Shown here in pieces: positions 46,967-60,100 of a stretch of 64,000 bases of DNA. The stretch comes from Colias croceus. Lineage: Eukaryota > Arthropoda > Insecta > Lepidoptera > Pieridae. The stretch lies in assembly GCF_905220415.1 (NCBI RefSeq), contig NC_059537.1, positions 2,593,989 to 2,657,988 of the forward strand. The letters are read 5' to 3'. Every line of letters begins with the position of its first letter. Positions within the stretch are counted from its first letter, which is position 1. The position numbers and the translations under genes were made by a program. The notes below the pieces were generated by a model that made no database searches, was not told the DNA's origin, and worked only from the letters and a program-made list of their open reading frames with translations.

Positions 46967-48730
46967 TTCTTTATCTACTCTATATCTTTCCGCCCGCGGC
47001 TTCGCCCGCGTTTCAAAGAAAAACTCTCATAGTTCCCGTTCCCGTGGATTTCCGGGATAAAACCTATCCTATGTATTAATCCAAGTTGTTCTCTATATTA
47101 TGTGTGCTTCATTTCATTGTAATCGGGTCAGTAGTATTTGCGTGAAAGAGTAACAAACACACACACATCCTCACAAACTTTCGCATTTATAGTATAAGTA
47201 GGATAGGAGGGATTAAAAATTCTTAATTATTATTAGAGTATCATAAGATTAAATTTTGAACTGTAAATTTTAGTTTTATTCATATTTCTTTTAGTGGAAA
47301 ACTCAAATATTGCATATACACCAAACATATTATCTCAAAATGAATACAAGAAATTTTGGTTATTATGGTCTAATAACACTTTGAAATTGGGTGTATTTGA
47401 TAATCCAAAACCACTTGCAACTAAAAAGGGAATTAACTTGGATAAAATAAAGTATGTCACATGTTCTGGCTGCGGGAATGTAGTACATTGGAAATTGTTG
47501 TGTGAGTACTTATATATTGCATTGAAATAAGTTTTGTTTTATTAAGTTTCTTTTTTTTATATTTATAGTTTTATTTATGTGCAACTTCTTAATATTTTCA
47601 TATATAGTGTATGTAGTCTTTTATACTTAAATGTCCCTTTGACATTACCTTTTCAATACGGAATATTGGACTTATAGGAATTTCGTAATACAGAACATTT
47701 TAACTGTCCTTTTATTGCAGTGCCACCAGCAATTGAAAAGCCACTTTCTATACCATTGAAGTCGGGGAAAGCTCAGTGGGTGGCAGCTGACGTACAATTG
47801 CCTGATGACGCATTTATAGGCGGATATGAAAATGAATTCCTCTATATAATCAGGGCTAAACATAGAGGCTCACTGATTCCCGGCAAATTTGTACCATCCA
47901 TGGGCCTCGGTTTCATATCTTGGGGTGGTCAAGTACATGAGAAAACTGAATTTGATGTAAGTTAAGTATCAAGATTATTTAGTTACATAATATATTGGTT
48001 TTCAAGTTTGTTGTTATGTAACAGAAATAAGTAGTCTTTATCAATATCAAACAAAAATATCACAGTTAAATAGGAGCACCATTAAATCTTTGTTTTATTT
48101 AGTTTTTAAGTACTTGTTGTTATAGCAACAACAGAAATATTTTCTGAAATTTTCAAATATCTGACTATCAAGGTTCAGACTTGAACCGATTTCGATTGTA
48201 TATTGTTTTTTTGTTATATATTCTATTGTCCGCAGAAGGATTTAATATAAGAATAATTAAAAAAATTACGAGACCAATTAATAATCAATACAGGCGACAT
48301 CTGACGGGTCAACTTGTAAAAAAAATAAAATGATTCAGCGTTGATTAAAATCGACTACGACTTAAGATGAGAAAATCACTTTAAATAACCTCTTACAGTT
48401 AACTTTTATGAGTAACTGAAATGTTGACTCTTATGGTTTCAGGTTCTTTGTGGATATGACTTAATGTGGGTTAAAACAATTTTTGACGACATACCAGTGG
48501 AGGCGATAGAAGCTGGCCGCTCTGAAGGGTCCAACGCTGAAGTCCTTTACGTTGGACGGGTGGAATACCTCGGCCATTATATACCAGGAAAAGTACAACC
48601 GTCACATAAAGTTTGCTATATTCCATATCTATGGGATGAGGTTGGGATGAGTGAATTTGAAATTTTAATCCAACCCCACTCCAACAAATACATAGCGGAT
48701 AAAATTTATCGCGACAGTGAAAGCTTCTGA
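46627..48730 (+). CDS. Methyltransferase-FA domain plus DM9 repeats (CG10527 / 'farnesoic acid O-methyltransferase-like')
   Basis: Segments read: about 46672-46803, 47295-47501, 47721-47956, 48443-48730 (stop TGA). The first two resemble the MF domain (FYVKSRGGAAIGIS; TPNILSQNEYKKFWL; CSGCGNVVHW). The last two are DM9/DUF3421 repeats: WVAADVQLPDDAFIGGYE...LIPGKFVPS, and a second one with LYVGRVEYLGHYIPGKVQPS. The family name implies methyltransferase activity, but that is doubtful for the family; DM9 proteins often act as lectin-like cytosolic proteins. Oddity: the first segment ends in phase 0 (TGG|gtaagg) whereas the next must start with one base carried over, and the usual GGW segment between them is missing, so a small exon is unfound or the gene is damaged. 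The true start was not located; 46627 is only the open frame edge. Confidence 0.8.
46986..47213 (-). mobile_element. Helitron-like element in the DM9-gene intron
   Basis: Minus copy of the 55256 family (CCGCCCGCGGCTTCGCCCGCG, 'gttcccgttcccgtgg', GA end); the terminal CTAG has changed. Confidence 0.7.
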
Positions 48731-49434
48731 TTCATATTCTGATGAAGACGTCGATTTGTAGCTGTATGGATATAGCACATTAGATTAAAACGGCGACTTT
48801 TTCCGCAATATGCGATAAAAATATGTTCTCAATGTTATCTAAAAAATATGTGGTCACGAATTTCCTCTCCAATTAAATCAGTTAAACAGAACGGACATAA
48901 AGCATGTCAGACAAAAAAAAAATATAAGAAAAGGAGTTTTATGATTTGGTCTTCGAATATGTAAATATAAGTAAACAGATCGTAGCGTCTCTTAAAATTA
49001 GAACTGCCAAGTAAAATATAAATTACATGATTTTAACAATTTGTGTGTAAACGGTAAAGTATTAAATATTATGGTGTAGGTATGTAATCCCACCAAAAAC
49101 ATAAATGTAAAAATTGGAGCCGAGTTCAATCGTTGACTTAATTTGCCAAAAACAGAAATGAGATCTAAATGTGTGCCAAGTTCTGCAGACAGTCCAGAAA
49201 TTTATTTACAAAGATGTATTAAGTTCTTAGGTTGACTGAAAACTCAATTGTTTTATTTTCCCTTAGAGAACAATGTTTGTTCCAAAATATAACTTTTTTA
49301 ATTTGAATAATATAATTATTTTCACAAAGCAAACAACTAATGACCTATTGAACCCCATAATTTGATGAGGCTAGTTTTTAGAACCTCACAAAATATAAAC
49401 AGTATGTAAAATGTAAAAAGAAAAAAATCTTGGA
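48731..49434. other. DM9-gene 3' flank
   Basis: AT-rich, no gene or clear repeat; includes the probable 3' UTR of the DM9 gene. Confidence 0.45.
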
Positions 49435-49895
49435 TTTTAGTTTTGACCTCATATTGGTTAATAACTATCCCAAAAACCATGAAAATGACACCCATGACAA
49501 AAATATGTAAAATTTTCGGCGGCGCCATTTTAAATTTTAGTTTTGACCTCATATTGGTTAATAGCTATCCCAAAAACCTTGAAAGACACCCATGACGAAA
49601 ATATGTCAAATTTTTCGTCGGAGCCATCTTGGATTTTAGTTCTGACCTCATATTGGTTAATAGCTACCCCAAAAACCATGAAAATGACACCCATGACGAA
49701 AAGATGTAAAATTTTCGTCGGCGCCATCTTGGATTTCAGTTATGACCTCATATTCGTTAATAGTTACCCCAAAAACCATGAAAATGACACCCATGACGAA
49801 AAGATGTAAAATTTTCGTCGGCGCCATCTTGGATTTTAATTTTGACCTCATGTGGGTAATAGCTTCCCCAAAAACCACCCACATTTGCAAATGTG
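49435..49895. repeat. 100-bp tandem repeat, about 4.5 copies
   Basis: The marker GACCTCATATTGG(T)TAAT recurs at 49445, 49545, 49644, 49744 and 49844 (last copies diverged). Each unit also holds 'aaaaaccatgaaaatgacac' and 'ttcgtcggcgccatc'. ORFs are repeat artefacts. Confidence 0.9.
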
Positions 49896-50342
49896 TTTGC
49901 TCCTTAGGAAAAGTTCAGATTTCCTAGGTAATGTGACGAATCTAATTTATTTAATTCGGACCGTATCTCGGAATAACATACATACATATTTTCTAAGAAT
50001 TGTATACAATGCCGGATTTAATACATTGCCGGTAACATAATATGTATGATAATTCTTAAAAAAGTATTTTAAACATTTCTTAAAAAGCTTAGATATTGCA
50101 TACAATTCCTAGAGGTTTTGTAAAACACACTTTTTTTAAAGTTAGTTACTAACTAACATACTTATCAGAATAATTGTACCTACTAATAAAAGTACAAAAA
50201 TGAATTTTTAAAATTCGTAATAAATTAAAAATAATATCAAGTATGAAGATGGTCTATAAAATGGAATGCGCTATGTTTACGTGAGCGTGATGTTCCCGCG
50301 AACCACGTGGCGACGTTAGATACCTAAATTTGAGTAACGCAG

Positions 50343-50415
50343 ATTTGTGACAGCGTCCTTAACTGTGATGATATTAACCAGATTTGTGACAGCGTCCTTA
50401 ACTGTGATGATATTA
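50343..50415. repeat. Short direct duplication
   Basis: 'gatttgtgacagcgtcctta' through 'gatgatatta' occurs twice back to back (38-39-bp period). Confidence 0.85.
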
Positions 50416-50499
50416 TATTATTTTGTTAATAAAATAAATTAAATTATATCTTAATATTTTTAGTACTTATTTTTACATAAACCCTTTTACTGACAAATA

Positions 50500-50773
50500 G
50501 CAATTAAAATTGCAAGCAATAAGATAATGGCGATGTGAATCGTACTTAAATTATGTTAGAAAATAAAAATATGCTTTAAGCAAATTGCACGTATTATTAT
50601 GTTATATGTAATAACTTATTATGTTATATGATATGTGCAATAATAACTTATTACATAATATAGGTAACATAATAATATGTGCAATTTGCTTAAAGCATAT
50701 TTTTATTTTCTAACATAATTTAGGTAGGTACGATTCACATCGCCATTATCTTATTGCTTGCAATTTTAATTGC
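50500..50773. repeat. 274-bp foldback with about 110-bp near-perfect arms
   Basis: The left arm begins GCAATTAAAATTGCAAGCAA and the right arm is its complement to near identity (one small insertion, taggtaggt for a single T region), around an AT-rich centre of about 50 bp. Transcription would give a long hairpin RNA. No coding content. Confidence 0.92.
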
Positions 50774-51009
50774 ATAAGGATCAGAATTAAAACAAAGCTT
50801 TGTCTCAACAATTCAACCAAATCGGTTGAGAGGTTGAGGCGTGAACAAGAGACAGACAGAGTTTCGCACGCATTTTATAATATTACCACAGTCTAACAAC
50901 CATAAGTATATAGAAATATACTCTGGACTAAGAAACTGGGCAGAGCCGGGGCGAGTAGGTCTAAACTACCATTTTAAAGAAGAGAGAGTGGTTTCTTAAT
51001 TTCAATGTT

Positions 51010-51140
51010 TGATATTTTGGAATGGTATCCGTCTTACGCTTTTTCGATCAGGTCACGTGTCCTGACGCGAGTTTAAGATTTTATACCCATTACAGAAAAA
51101 GTGCTCAACGCCGCTAAAGAAGTTTTCACTTCAAAAATAT
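51010..51140. repeat. Interspersed repeat upstream of bib, copy in bib intron
   Basis: 'cttacgctttttcgatcagg', 'cacgtgtcctgacgcga' and 'cgctaaagaagttttcactt' recur in the same order at 58560-58642. Confidence 0.75.
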
Positions 51141-51479
51141 AACGGAATGACTAAGGTTATATTTTTTATTCCCGTTCAATCCAGAGAAGCTGGAAAAATT
51201 CGCCTAGTATTCAATATAGCACAACTTTTTTTCAAAATATACATTTAATACGAATGTAGTTACATCCTTTTTTATTTTTGAGAAAAAAGGAACCGAAATG
51301 CTCTAAGTAACATGGATTTACCAATAAATAAAAATTTTAACCATCTGTTTACAGAACGGACAAACGAGATAAAACAATTTATTCCCTATCTGTCCTGACC
51401 CCATTTTTATGGTGGTTTCAAATATGGTAATGGTTAACACAATTAAGTTGTATTGTGTTATCGCAGTAACTTGTAACCA

Positions 51480-51753
51480 CCCTGCAGGTTTCGGCGGGGG
51501 TGTAACAAGTGGCGGATCCCCCCGCTCTCAGCTTCATTCAGTCACTCAGTGTCAGTGATCGTTCATTCAACGCGCGTTACGGACCTAGCCACGCCGCATC
51601 GAAACGCGTGGGCGTCCGTTGCACTTTACGCGCGTAAATTTAACGTCATCCCGCGTTCTTTAATTAAATCGAAATGACGTCATAGCCGTGTGAATTTTTG
51701 CATAGATAAAAAATTGTGTTTGTTTTTTTTTGTAATGATTGCATAGATAAAAA
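51480..51753 (+). promoter_or_regulatory. Probable bib 5' UTR / promoter region
   Basis: A locally GC-richer stretch upstream of the bib ATG with several initiator-like pyrimidine-CA motifs (TCATTC, TCAGTC, TCAGTG near 51533-51570), fitting the arthropod TCAGT-type initiator. There is no TATA box at a fixed distance that I trust. The transcription start cannot be set from sequence alone. Confidence 0.3.
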
Positions 51754-54084
51754 ATGGGTGAGCAAACGTTCAACATTTCGGATGACAATTTGGAACAGCA
51801 TATCGTTACTTTGTTTGAGAAATTGGATAGTTTACGTAGGGATGCGAATACGAATGACACTGGTTTGACCGGGCGAGTGCCGGCGAGGTTGGAAGTGCGG
51901 ACTCTTTCGTTGTGGAAGGCTGTGGTTGCTGAGTGTGCTGCGTCCTTTTTGTATGTTTTTATCGTGTGCGGGGCAGCTGGTGGCGCGGGTGTGGGAGCAT
52001 CTGCCTCAGCTGTGCTGCTCTCGACGGCCCTCGCTTCCGGCTGTGCTATCGCTACATTGACATTATGCTTCGCTCATATATCTGGTAAGAACTTAATTTT
52101 AAACGTAAAAATAAGAAAATCATAACTAGGTAACTATATTTATAAGTATATTTATATAAAAGTAGGTACTTGCTCTACCTGCAGGATATTAAATATTAAT
52201 TAATCTAGGCCATTTTTTGAGATGAAATATCAAATAACATGAGATAAGTAGGTACTTGTCTCGTTAGGCTCGTATGAAGTTATGTTTTAGAGAAGTTTAC
52301 ACACGATTGAGCACTAAAGCTTTGAACTATTAATTAAGTTGAAGCTTTACCTTTTAGTTTTTACACAAAAAATAAACTACTGGATAGAAAAAAAATAAAA
52401 AGTAAAATACATACATAAATGTCTAATTAGGGTAAAAAACATATCACCGTCCGTTTATTTAATATCTAAACTTCATCTACTTTACGTATTTCATGCAAAA
52501 ATCTAATGCATACAGTAATAATAATATTATTTTGTTGGCATCACGTGTTTCTACCTGCCCTCTTGGACAGGTGTTCTCACTTTCGCTCTAAGTTATATTG
52601 GTTTCGAAATTGCTTTAGAAATTGAATTTCTTAGCCAGTAAACTAATTTGTTAGGTAGATAAATTATTTGATAGTACAATTTGTGGACTATGGTTTATCT
52701 ATTAATCTACTAGGATTAAAACAATGAGATTATTTAAGTGAAATAGAAATTGAATGATATTTGTAATACAACACCATCTCCGACTTTTGTTTGTTCTCCA
52801 AAATATTGTCATTATTATAATCCGTCTTCAAGGATGCAACAATGCTTTAGAATTGGTATGTTTTGATGCTATAAATTGTTTTGGACGAATAATTGATACT
52901 CGGAATGTATAAACAAAGCATGCAAGGATAAAGTTTAAAATGCGCTAAGTATGAGCTTTAGCGTGAGCTGAAAATGCAAGCAGAGGATTTATAAATTTAT
53001 TTATTGTTACAAAGCTAGCGGAGCGAAAAGAAAAAAGCTCTCGCTATAAAATAGGTAGATGTTATTAGTATCAGGTGATACGCACTAATTGTTGTAATAA
53101 AATATATTTATAGTCGTTAATTATTTAACAGATATTCATATTTGCTATGATGATTTGTTCACATATTAAATATGTAAATGATAAGTAGCCTATTGCTGTG
53201 GCCTTATACGGACACTGAAACGAGCCCTCGAAATTATAACGATGCCATATTCAATAAATATTATTTTAAGGCCACATCACACGTGTTACCCTTCACCCTT
53301 TCATCCCCTCGTCATATTAATAACGGCGATCGCGATGGACGGAACAATGACATTTTAAATTATATTAAATTGACAACGCGTGTCCCTAAGCTCCAACAAT
53401 CGAGGTCTAATTTTGAACTTGGAGAATAATAACAGGGCCGTAATAAATCTTTAAATTTATACTCTCTGACGTCGCTCTAATTTGCCTTAATGGGTCAACA
53501 TCCCTATTTTGAGATTGGCTATTATGAACTAATCGATATGATACGGGATTCTATACCACATTTGTAGAGAATATTTATTTAATAATTACACGTGTGAAAA
53601 ATATCCCACATACATTTTTAATGTCTGTAAAGTAATTACTTTACCTTTGTTCATGAAATTAATTTCTCTTTATAGAGGTGCAGGCAGCATTAACGCTTTT
53701 TATTAATTATCTCCTTACTACAACATTTAAAAATGTACTTATTACTTACTAGCTTCCGCCCGCGACTCCGTCCGCGCGGATGTCGGTCGTCGCGTGGATG
53801 GTTATTTCTCCATTTTGAGTACCTCATTCAATAACATCTTATAAATATCTATTGGACCCAATTCCCAAATACGGCTAGGCCTATAATAATACGCAACGTG
53901 TGTTCGCGGTTCTACGGAACAACGTCTATGGATAAAACTGAAAAATTAAGATTAATTTTTTTCTACGTATTTTTCCAGGATAAAAAGTATCCTATTTTAC
54001 GCCCAGGATAATAAGGTATAATTATACCAAGTTTCATCGAAATCGAACCGCTAGTTTTCACGTGATGCCTTCACATACAGACAC

Positions 54085-54117
<33 letters not shown>

Positions 54118-57100
54118 AATTTTTTTAATCACATATTTGGGTTTGGTATCGATCCAGTAAGGCTAAGCGCGCACCACGATTTTAATTTTTGCGACACGAT
54201 TTCAAAATCGCGCTGTAGAAAACCGCAGAGAGTACGGTGCGCGCACAGCGATAATTTAATAGTGATCCTTACTCACTTTCATCATGGATTTCGTACAAGT
54301 TGCTTGTCTTTATTTACTACTTCGGAGGATAAGAATAAAAAAAAAAGAAAATCTCTATATTGGACTCATTCTTTTACAGCAGATAGAATTGTCAAAGGTT
54401 TCTTTTATCCATACTAATATTATAAATGCGAAAGTAACTCTGTCTGTCTGTAAATTTGGTATAGAGATATTTTGATACCCGAGAAAGGACATAGGATCGG
54501 TTTTATCCCGGAAATCCCACGGGAACGGGAACTATGCGGGTTTTTCTTTAACTGCGCGGGCGATGCCGCGGGTGGAAAGCTAGTCAGAAATACAATGAAC
54601 TTCGGATGTATCCCAAAAAATTCTTTGGCTATTATAGAATGAAAATTCCGCCAAAAGGCCGCCCTTTGTGCTTTTTTATTTTTTTTATTATTGTAACCTT
54701 TATGTATATTTTGTTTCTTGTACAATAAAGTGTTAAATAAATAAATAAATTCAAACCTTTGACAGATTACTGAATTTATGTTTACCAAACAGTACCTACC
54801 TATACCACTACGATGTTTACTGTTGGACAATGGACAGACGAAACACAAGTGAAGTGCCGGTCGGGCCCGAGTGTGCGATTTTATTATCGCAGTGCGCGCG
54901 GTACCATACAATTTCATATTCTGCATTTCATTTTCGCGACAATCGCGTCGCGAGCAGTCGCAGCAAAATGTGACAAATCACAATTTTAAAATCGCTGTGA
55001 TTATTTAATCGCATGTGCGCGCATTGCCATAGTAACTCATACGTTGTATTTCTGCGATAAAATAATCACGCTGCATAAAATCGTGGTGCGCGCTTAGCCT
55101 TACACCCCCTGCTATTTATTTTTTCAATATTTTCAATGTACAGAATTGACCCTTCTACAGATTTATTATATGTATAGATAACGATAAAGCTATAAACAAT
55201 ATACTTTGAACATAAACAACATACTTAATACTACATTCAGTGCATGTTATTCACATCTAATATATATTATAAAGGCGAAAGTTTGTAAGTATGGATGTAT
55301 GGATGTATGGATGTTTGTTACTCTTTCACGTAAAAACTACTGAACCGATTACAATGAAATTTAGCACACATATAGAGGGTAACTTGGATTAACACATAGG
55401 ATAGTTTTTATCCTGGAAATCCCACGGGAACGGGAACTATGCGGGTTTTCCTTTGAAAACGCGGGCGAAGCCGCGGGCGGAAATCTAGTAATATTCATAT
55501 TGTAAGATGACGAATTCGCGTCACGACAGTTTTATTGGGGGAAAGATTTCATTTTGCTGGCATTTTGTTACCCTCGACGGCTCTCTGCCCTAATGTAATA
55601 AATACCTGCCATTGTTATTCAGTTATTGTAACAGAAATATTTCTTATAACTTTAGTAGGGTTGTTTTAAAAAGCTTGACGTATAAATAAGTTGTATGAAT
55701 AACTTTTTCATGTATTGTTATGGTATGTACGTAGTATATATCTGTCAACTGTGGTTATGGCACACCCCGGACACTCCATACAAAATTATCCTTTTGACAG
55801 TCACACTGTAGAGACTGCAAATGTGTGTGTTAACGCTTTATGGTTGGCACATTTTTGACTAGCGTAAAAAAAAATTCGCGTTTTTCTGATGAAATACATC
55901 CGTAAACAGCACAATATCTAACCATTTTCTACGAAAAACGATAATCACAAATCCAAAATAATAAAATTACTTTAAGTCAATTTGATTAATGTTGTCAATC
56001 TTCGTTGCGTATCGTCCTTGTAGAAAAATATGGACCATTTTATGTCTGATCGTGCGGGGTGAGGTAAGTGTTTAATATTGGCGGGAGGCGGAGAGTGTCC
56101 GTTCTGTAGCGTTTAGCTACTATTATATTGTATTCTGTGGTTATGGTATGTTTGGTAATTGAGTTTGTCAAAAAAATATTTTATTTATTTAACAATAATG
56201 AAATAGTTACGTTTTACTACTACACAAAAAATTGTACTGTTTAGGTATATGTTTCGCAAATAAAATGAAGATAGAGTGCTGAGAGATAGTAAATTGGTTT
56301 TGTGGTAAGCGTAAACAAGAGGTAGCTTTTGAATTCCGTTGCATTCTAAGAAAAAAAGGACCAGTTTATTACGAAATAGGATTACCTGTGTACCATGTTT
56401 ATTTGTTTGACTATAAACCTTCGAGTTCGTCTATAAACATGCAGAAAACCAAGCTGTCCGCTGGTGGTTTCGTCCACAGATATCTGACCGCAGTGAAAAG
56501 CAGCCTATGTCACTTTTTAGACTCCTAAGTCCTAACTCTAGAAAACAATAATATTAAATGTACCCGTTGTGACGTAAAGAAAGACAAACAAACACATATA
56601 TTATATAATAACGGGAAGGATAAGGATGGTAGTTCCTGCTTGATTGAGTGACACACATACAGTTTGACCGTAGCTTTATACAATGTATTGGTTTTAGATG
56701 TGGTTTAGTTTGTGCAACGCGGTTAACGGTCTCATGTCAACGATCTATTTTAATGTCGCTTTGGCAGCTATCCAGTACTTAGCTAATATTTGAAAATTAC
56801 CCGAATATGCTTGATTGTGGCGAAATCGGTATATCTGTACGTAATCGTAAGATCTTGTTTAATTTAATGATTTTTGCTTTATTTCATTTACAAACTTAAG
56901 CCCAAATGAGATGTTGTCGTCAATGTCGTCGTAGACTTCAATAATGCATTTTTTATAATATTATGTTGAATACAGTTGTCAATAACCTTTTGAACGCCAA
57001 TGACATCTATAGATGTCATGCGCAATCGTGCCCTGTGCGCCAACGACACCTATACATGCCAAGAAACAGATCATAGATAAATACAAAATAAACATATTAA

Positions 57101-60100
57101 ACCTTTACTTCTACGTGTTTTATTTATACAGTTTATGAACTGAATCCCCAGTTATTACATAATTGTACACAGTAAACAAAATTGCCAAGTAGTTATTCAA
57201 ATATTTGATGACAAAAAATAACTTAATTAATGGCTAAAAAAGCATGTTCTCTCGCGCCAATGACATGTATACGTGCCTACTAGTGATGTAGTGTAATATT
57301 CAAGTAACTTCATTAAAATTACAGCGAAATTACTCTAATTCGCTTAATTTTTGTAATAACTACAAAAAAAATATATAAGCTTAGTCACTGAGAAAAAAGG
57401 TAAATACTACATTCTTTGGTAAAATACCATATTGTCTATATTGTGGATATTGTTGATTTGAATATTTTCCTTTTCGCCAATCATGCGCATCCCTAGCACA
57501 GTATCGATATGCAATCCCTTCTGCGCCATTGACATGAATAGATGTCGGACTGGTGACGTCGTAAGCGCGTGCCGTGTTGTTGTGCGGAAAGTTGTAAAAA
57601 TATTTTATCGAGTAGGTATCTACCAATATTATAATCAAATAAGTACAAGGCTATTAATGAGCATAATAATTATATAGATAGGTAGGTAAATACAAGGCTG
57701 TTAATGAACATAATGATTATATACAATTGTTGATTTTTTATTATTTTTTATTTTATCGTCACAAACACAATGTATGCGTTCTAGTATAATATTTATTGTC
57801 CATGTAATGATAAAAATTGGCTTAGGTCCAAAATGTATAAATATCTCTAAAAATCTATTAGTATTTGTAATAACTCAAGTATTAAACTAAATTATTGGAA
57901 AATAAATATGTAGTTTTAATGCAATTCCCTTTATTTAAAGGTAATAGTTGTTTTGATATTTACAAATAAACACTCCACAATAATACCTATAGTTAATATA
58001 AACTTAATAAATAAACTCGATAAGTTATAATAATATACAGCTACACATCCCTAATCAGAAGCGAGAGATTATAAAAAAAAGGATGGTTGCCCGCGCCATT
58101 GGCATGTATACATGCCAATGGGGCGTAACTGATAGAGAATAGTGCTGTAACTTGCTGCAATTTTATATGTATTTTTGTATCTCAAAAGGTTGATTTTTTT
58201 TGTTGATAGTTGCTATAAATGTGGTCTTAAGTTTTTACAGTAGGAGATGAGGTTAAATAAATATTATTTTTGTGTTATAAGCTCTTTATTCAAATATTCA
58301 GACGTGAATTATTATGTTAATCGATAACATTTTGGACTCCCTACTATTTTCAAGGTTATCTCATTGAATTTGTGGCTTGGCGTGGAGGGCACGGCGATGC
58401 GTTTTTGCTCTGGCGGTCAAAAGGATAATAATAAAAAAGACGGGTTGCACTCCGGGAGTGCCGGCAGAAGTGAAAACTTGATTATTAACGTTCAGCATGT
58501 TTGATATTTTGGAATGGTACCTATCCGTCTTACGCATGGAATATAAGGGCTAAAAAAAAATCCGTCTTACGCTTTTTCGATCAGGCCACGTGTCCTGACG
58601 CGATTTTATACCCAACGCCGCTAAAGAAGTTTTCACTTCAAAATAAAAATGAAGCACATAATATTATGTACAATAATTGACGAATATTTTATAAATACAT
58701 AATTTTAAAAATAATTTTGCTATCCGGATTGAACGCTGAGAGAGACAAAATTATGAAACTATAAACCATTTTGAAAGAGAATTGATTTTAAATTCGATTA
58801 TCCTGAAATATGAAACGTTTATGGAAGCATAAATATCTCATTTTCGCAACACTGAATGGGTATAGGTACGGTATAAATTTCCAAACGCATCGAAGTGATG
58901 GTAATTAAACATGGCTGTATATTTTAATTATCCATGATATCCATTTACAATATTTATTGAAGAAGTATAGTTTACAGGACACTTATTAATGTACCTGAAA
59001 ATCTACATCAAACTCAGAAGAAAAATGAAAAACTAAAATTAAAATCTAAGAAAACAAATATCTGGTACATTCAGCTAGGTATATATATTTTCACTGAAAG
59101 CACGGGTAGTGCAACATATTATATTCTTAATTTTTTAATTTTATTTAATTATTATATTGTTTGTATGAATTTTAAATATTTAACATAAAATAATCGCCGC
59201 TCTGTTCATAAAATTCTAATGTTAAACATTTCACGCTCCCGCAGGACAGGCATTGCCTAGTGCGGGAACCAATGATTTTATTTCCTGTATTTTAAATTTT
59301 TAACGTTCTTTCTTTAAAAACTGTATTAAGCACTATGTAATGTATGTATGTATGATTGATGGACGTGTCTTAAAGAATAAAGATTTTTTTTATACTTGAA
59401 GATAAACACACAAATTCTCATTAAACATGCACCGTAAAAGCAAATATTCCTAACACTACCTATAACTCTTTTACATTTTGTATTCCATTTTGATGGATTA
59501 TTGCAGTCTCGTATTGCTGCCAAATTTTGTTTTTTCGAAAAAGATTTCACCCTTGAAAGATATTCAAATAATCTTTGATACATTAACATTTACATGCATT
59601 TACTACTAAACATTTTACTACAGTTATTATTTTATATTTTTTTTTATATAGAGGGATTGTGGATAGTCACAATTTGATGCGCGTCAATTTGTAAATACTA
59701 CGTCCTTAACCGCTGTTGCAACTTGCAAACCATACAAAAGTACTTTGCCGCCAAACAACGGTGTTAAAAAACTAATCCAACAGAAAGTATTTTGTGAAAT
59801 ATTAAAATTAATTCGAGTAACAAAGAACGCAGTGCAAACGTATGCAAATGGAATGCATTTTGTACGTAATTGCCCGACGTTTTATATGAAATTATATTCC
59901 GCTGTAGCTTCCTTGTATAAAGTTGTCGTAAAGCTCTAACCAGACTGAAATATTAATTACAAAATACTTAAGCACGTAACCTACTACACTTTAATTTTGT
60001 TACGAATACGGGATAAAAAACAGTAAATTTTTCAAAAAAAGAAAATCAAACAACAGCAAACAACCTTATAAGCGTTCTTTGTCATATATCATATCTCAAT

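Noticed and set aside
53178..53429. 83-codon ORF in bib intron 1
   Set aside because: No recognisable domain, no splice or conservation evidence; chance ORF.
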